NCBI GenBank assembly: GCA_022567365.1
Contig: JADFHG010000191.1
Coordinates: 1-7,125, forward strand
Length of the DNA: 7,125 nt
Reading direction: 5' to 3'
From: Planctomycetota bacterium
Lineage (GTDB): Bacteria > Planctomycetota > Phycisphaerae > UBA1845
Every line of letters begins with the position of its first letter. Within the stretch, counting starts at the first letter, position 1. The position numbers were made by a program, and so were the translations under genes. The notes below the pieces were generated by a model, which ran no database searches, was not told the origin of the DNA, and was given only the letters and a program-made list of their open reading frames with translations. Of this stretch, positions 5,146-7,125 are shown piece by piece.

Positions 5146-6662
5146 AGCTGGGTCCTCCGCGCCGCTCGTCGATGTTTCTTTTTCTGTACCGCTCGAACCA
5201 CAACGAAAACGAGAATCATGCCGAAGCTAGCACCGAGCACAACGGAAGCGGTGGCCGTCGGCTCACCGGCCACCATCAGAAACGGGATGACCTCGAGGCG
5301 ACCCTCGACCATCATCGATAGCTCGACGATGTACTCACCGTCCACCGGAAACGTGACGTGGAATTTGTATTCGTTGTCGAACGGCTCGCGGGTCGTCGGC
5401 GGCAGGATGATGGTGTTGTCGCCAAACGTACTCGTTTGAAGAATGCGCAGGGTGATCGGTTGTGTATAGACCCGGCCTGCATCGTGGTCCTTGATATACA
5501 GCGCCAGGTTCGCCGGCTCGCCGGGCGTCGGGATGCCCGGATAGGACGTGAGCAACACGCTGTAGGGTCCGGTCGTGGCGGGGTATTCCAGCGTCGGACG
5601 CTGGGGATAGTTTTCCTTATAGGAGTAGTGCGGCAGTCCCAAAATGTGATGAGCCGACGCTGGATTGGGCGACAGGAGCGGCGCGAGAAGCAGAGTCGCT
5701 ATCGCTACGGCCTTGGCTTTGCGCCGAGGGTGAGGGAGTTTTTGTCGTCGGCTCAACGCATCGGGCAGCCCGATCGTGAAGACCAGCGCGGCCGGTCCGC
5801 AGTGGCGAATACACACGCCGCAGTTGTCGCACTCGATCGAAGATGACTGCGTGATGGGATTGATCCCCGCCTCACACACCGGGAGGCAGTCCATGCAGCC
5901 CGTACACGCGCCTTTCACCAGCTTGATACGAACCGGCCTCATCCATCCCAGCAACCCATACAGCGCGCCGCCGGGGCAAACCGTGCGACACCACCATCTC
6001 GGTGAGACGAACACCTCCACGGCCACCATCACCCCGAGCAGCACGACCATGCCGGTCAGCGCCGTGCCGAACACCCATGCATGAACCGCGCGGCTGATTA
6101 CGGCCGGCGGATAGATCAGCGCGAACAGCGGCGACGAGGCGAGCATCGCGACGACCAAACCCACACCCAGAACAATGTACTTGTTCCCATGCGAAAATGT
6201 GACGTTACCCGGTTCGATCTCGGCTAAACGCAACAATCTTCGAAGCTTGCCGGTAAGCTCGAAGAGTACGTAGCCGGGACAAATCCAACTGCAAAAAACC
6301 TTGCCAAGCAGGAGTGCCAGCGCGACCGGGATCGCAATGGACACGAACAACGGCCAATGGAAGCGCTTCGAGGTCGCCAGCATCTCTAGGGCCGCCAGCG
6401 GGTCGGTTAGATCGACACCGAGCACCTGCATCGACCAAAACGTGCCCTTGTTGTTGTCCAAGAACGCCTGCGGGTCGTCGAGTTTGTCAATGTAGGGGTG
6501 AACGAGCTTCGTCATTACCTCGCCGCGCATCCCGGCCATAAGCTGGTCGTCGTTGATGACCCGCGCCGCGCGGTAGTGCGCGTAGAGACTCAGCAGCGGC
6601 AACGCCACCATCACCACGAGCGCCAGCGCCTGCACGAAGCGTCTGAGGATCTGGAGCTTCAT
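5133..6662 (-). CDS. NapH/NosH-type membrane ferredoxin with extra periplasmic domain
   Basis: The first 310 residues match NapH, the membrane quinol-oxidising partner of NapG: V-F-C-S-W-I-C-P (122-129), W-W-C-R-T-V-C-P-G-G-A-L-Y-G (223-236), and two cytoplasmic [4Fe-4S] motifs, C253/C256/C259/C263 and C278/C281/C284/C288. Helices lie near 11-29, 105-121, 163-184 and 200-219. The L-T-D-P (85-88) and L-E-M-L-A-T (92-97) segments before the second helix are also as in NapH. Unlike NapH, which is about 280-300 residues, this protein is 509 residues. Residues 312-337 read like a signal peptide (basic start, hydrophobic core, NPASA end), followed by a periplasmic beta-rich domain beginning HHILGLPHY (338-346), a last helix (472-490) and a basic tail. 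The start at 6662 overlaps the NapG-like stop as ATGA and has GGGAG 8 bases upstream, so translation is coupled. The open frame extends to 6677 but that start would overlap further. Whether it serves nitrate or nitrous oxide reduction cannot be told from this window. Confidence 0.88.
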   Translation of the reverse strand: MKLQILRRFVQALALVVMVALPLLSLYAHYRAARVINDDQLMAGMRGEVMTKLVHPYIDKLDDPQAFLDNNKGTFWSMQVLGVDLTDPLAALEMLATSKRFHWPLFVSIAIPVALALLLGKVFCSWICPGYVLFELTGKLRRLLRLAEIEPGNVTFSHGNKYIVLGVGLVVAMLASSPLFALIYPPAVISRAVHAWVFGTALTGMVVLLGVMVAVEVFVSPRWWCRTVCPGGALYGLLGWMRPVRIKLVKGACTGCMDCLPVCEAGINPITQSSSIECDNCGVCIRHCGPAALVFTIGLPDALSRRQKLPHPRRKAKAVAIATLLLAPLLSPNPASAHHILGLPHYSYKENYPQRPTLEYPATTGPYSVLLTSYPGIPTPGEPANLALYIKDHDAGRVYTQPITLRILQTSTFGDNTIILPPTTREPFDNEYKFHVTFPVDGEYIVELSMMVEGRLEVIPFLMVAGEPTATASVVLGASFGMILVFVVVRAVQKKKHRRAARRTQLCVA

Positions 6663-7125
6663 GCCGCCGTCTCCCATCGCAGCGATTTTCGCGTGCGCAG
6701 GACCCGAATGGCCGGCTCACCACGAACGACCGTGCGGCATATCTCCTCGCACATGCCGCAACCAACGCAGTGCTCGGTGAACACGATGGGCGCGAGAAAC
6801 GCACCAGGCTCGAGTTTGATCGCACGATTGCGCAGTGGGCAAAACATGTAACACTCGCCGCAAGGTCCGCGCCGCTCGACGAGCGCTTCAACCTCCGTCG
6901 GCTTGCGACCGGCCTGGACGAGCAGCTCTTGCTTCTGGCGGACGAACTTGGCCTTATACGAAAGACACAGATCCTCGCGGAGTTCCACCGTGCCCATTGC
7001 GACTTCGGTCTTGTCCTCGAACGGCAGCAGGGCGTCCGTTGGGCAGGCGGGGCCGCACTTTGCGCAGAGCGTACAGCCCGCCTTCGCCGGATCGACATAG
7101 GGTGTGTGATACAGCGCGCCGTCTC
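6659..7125 (-). CDS. NapG/NosG-type ferredoxin, C-terminal part
   Basis: The upstream end lies outside the window, so 154 residues and the stop are visible. In known systems NapG/NosG is a Tat-exported iron-sulfur protein with four [4Fe-4S] clusters that works with the membrane protein NapH/NosH between menaquinol and a periplasmic reductase. Three cluster motifs are seen, numbered from the first full codon: C17-x2-C20-x2-C23-x3-C27-P; then C53 with C88-x2-C91-Y-x2-C95-P; then C119-x2-C122-G-x-C125-E-x2-C129. The order and phrases such as M-G-x-V-x-L (43-48) and P-A-I-x-V-L (137-142) fit NapG as I remember it. The gap between C53 and C88 is 34 residues, against about 7 in E. coli NapG, so it has a charged insert. 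The stop codon overlaps the next gene's ATG. The first cluster and any Tat signal are expected beyond 7125. Confidence 0.86.
   Translation of the reverse strand, partial: DGALYHTPYVDPAKAGCTLCAKCGPACPTDALLPFEDKTEVAMGTVELREDLCLSYKAKFVRQKQELLVQAGRKPTEVEALVERRGPCGECYMFCPLRNRAIKLEPGAFLAPIVFTEHCVGCGMCEEICRTVVRGEPAIRVLRTRKSLRWETAA

Noticed and set aside
4426..5439. 337-codon open frame on the plus strand
   Set aside because: It covers the ends of two well-supported minus-strand genes and shows no motif or ribosome binding site.
1..7125. Mobile elements, CRISPR arrays, tRNA or rRNA genes
   Set aside because: I saw no transposase or integrase motifs, no regularly spaced direct repeats with unique spacers, and no tRNA-like cloverleaf or rRNA segment.

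Overview
The window is GC-rich bacterial DNA in which every supported gene lies on the minus strand, so transcription runs from high to low coordinates. No gene gives a firm species identity. Two short secreted proteins with an N-G-x-W-x-D-A-x-N-W type motif, GGAG ribosome binding sites and a wealth of membrane iron-sulfur and SSS transporters suggest a Planctomycetota-like organism. That is an inference of moderate strength.

Region 7125 to 2809 is a tightly packed electron-transfer operon. It starts with the C-terminal part of a NapG/NosG-type periplasmic ferredoxin (7125-6659). This overlaps by ATGA a NapH/NosH-type membrane polyferredoxin (6662-5133) that carries an extra periplasmic domain. 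That gene overlaps by 13 bases a 778-residue protein (5145-2809), which joins three YHS-like metal-binding motifs, a NosR/NapH-like polyferredoxin core and a histidine-containing membrane C-terminus. Known NapGH/NosGH pairs take electrons from menaquinol and pass them towards a periplasmic reductase (nitrate reductase in nap, nitrous oxide reductase in clade II nos clusters). The catalytic enzyme is not in the window and would lie upstream, beyond 7125. The YHS-polyferredoxin fusion is the least familiar part and may link metal handling (perhaps copper) to the redox chain.

Region 2740 to 1130 encodes a sodium:solute symporter of the PutP type, 68 bases downstream of the polyferredoxin gene and possibly in the same transcript.

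Region 1129 to 686 has no gene. It holds two related hairpin-forming repeats (1009-1090), then a candidate promoter whose spacer contains a run of ten C residues on the coding strand (866-890), then a leader with two short hairpins. The promoter points at two small tandem secreted proteins (685-293, and 145 running off the window at base 1) that look like distant paralogues. A homopolymer inside a promoter spacer is a known arrangement for phase-variable surface proteins in other bacteria, and it is the most testable regulatory idea here.
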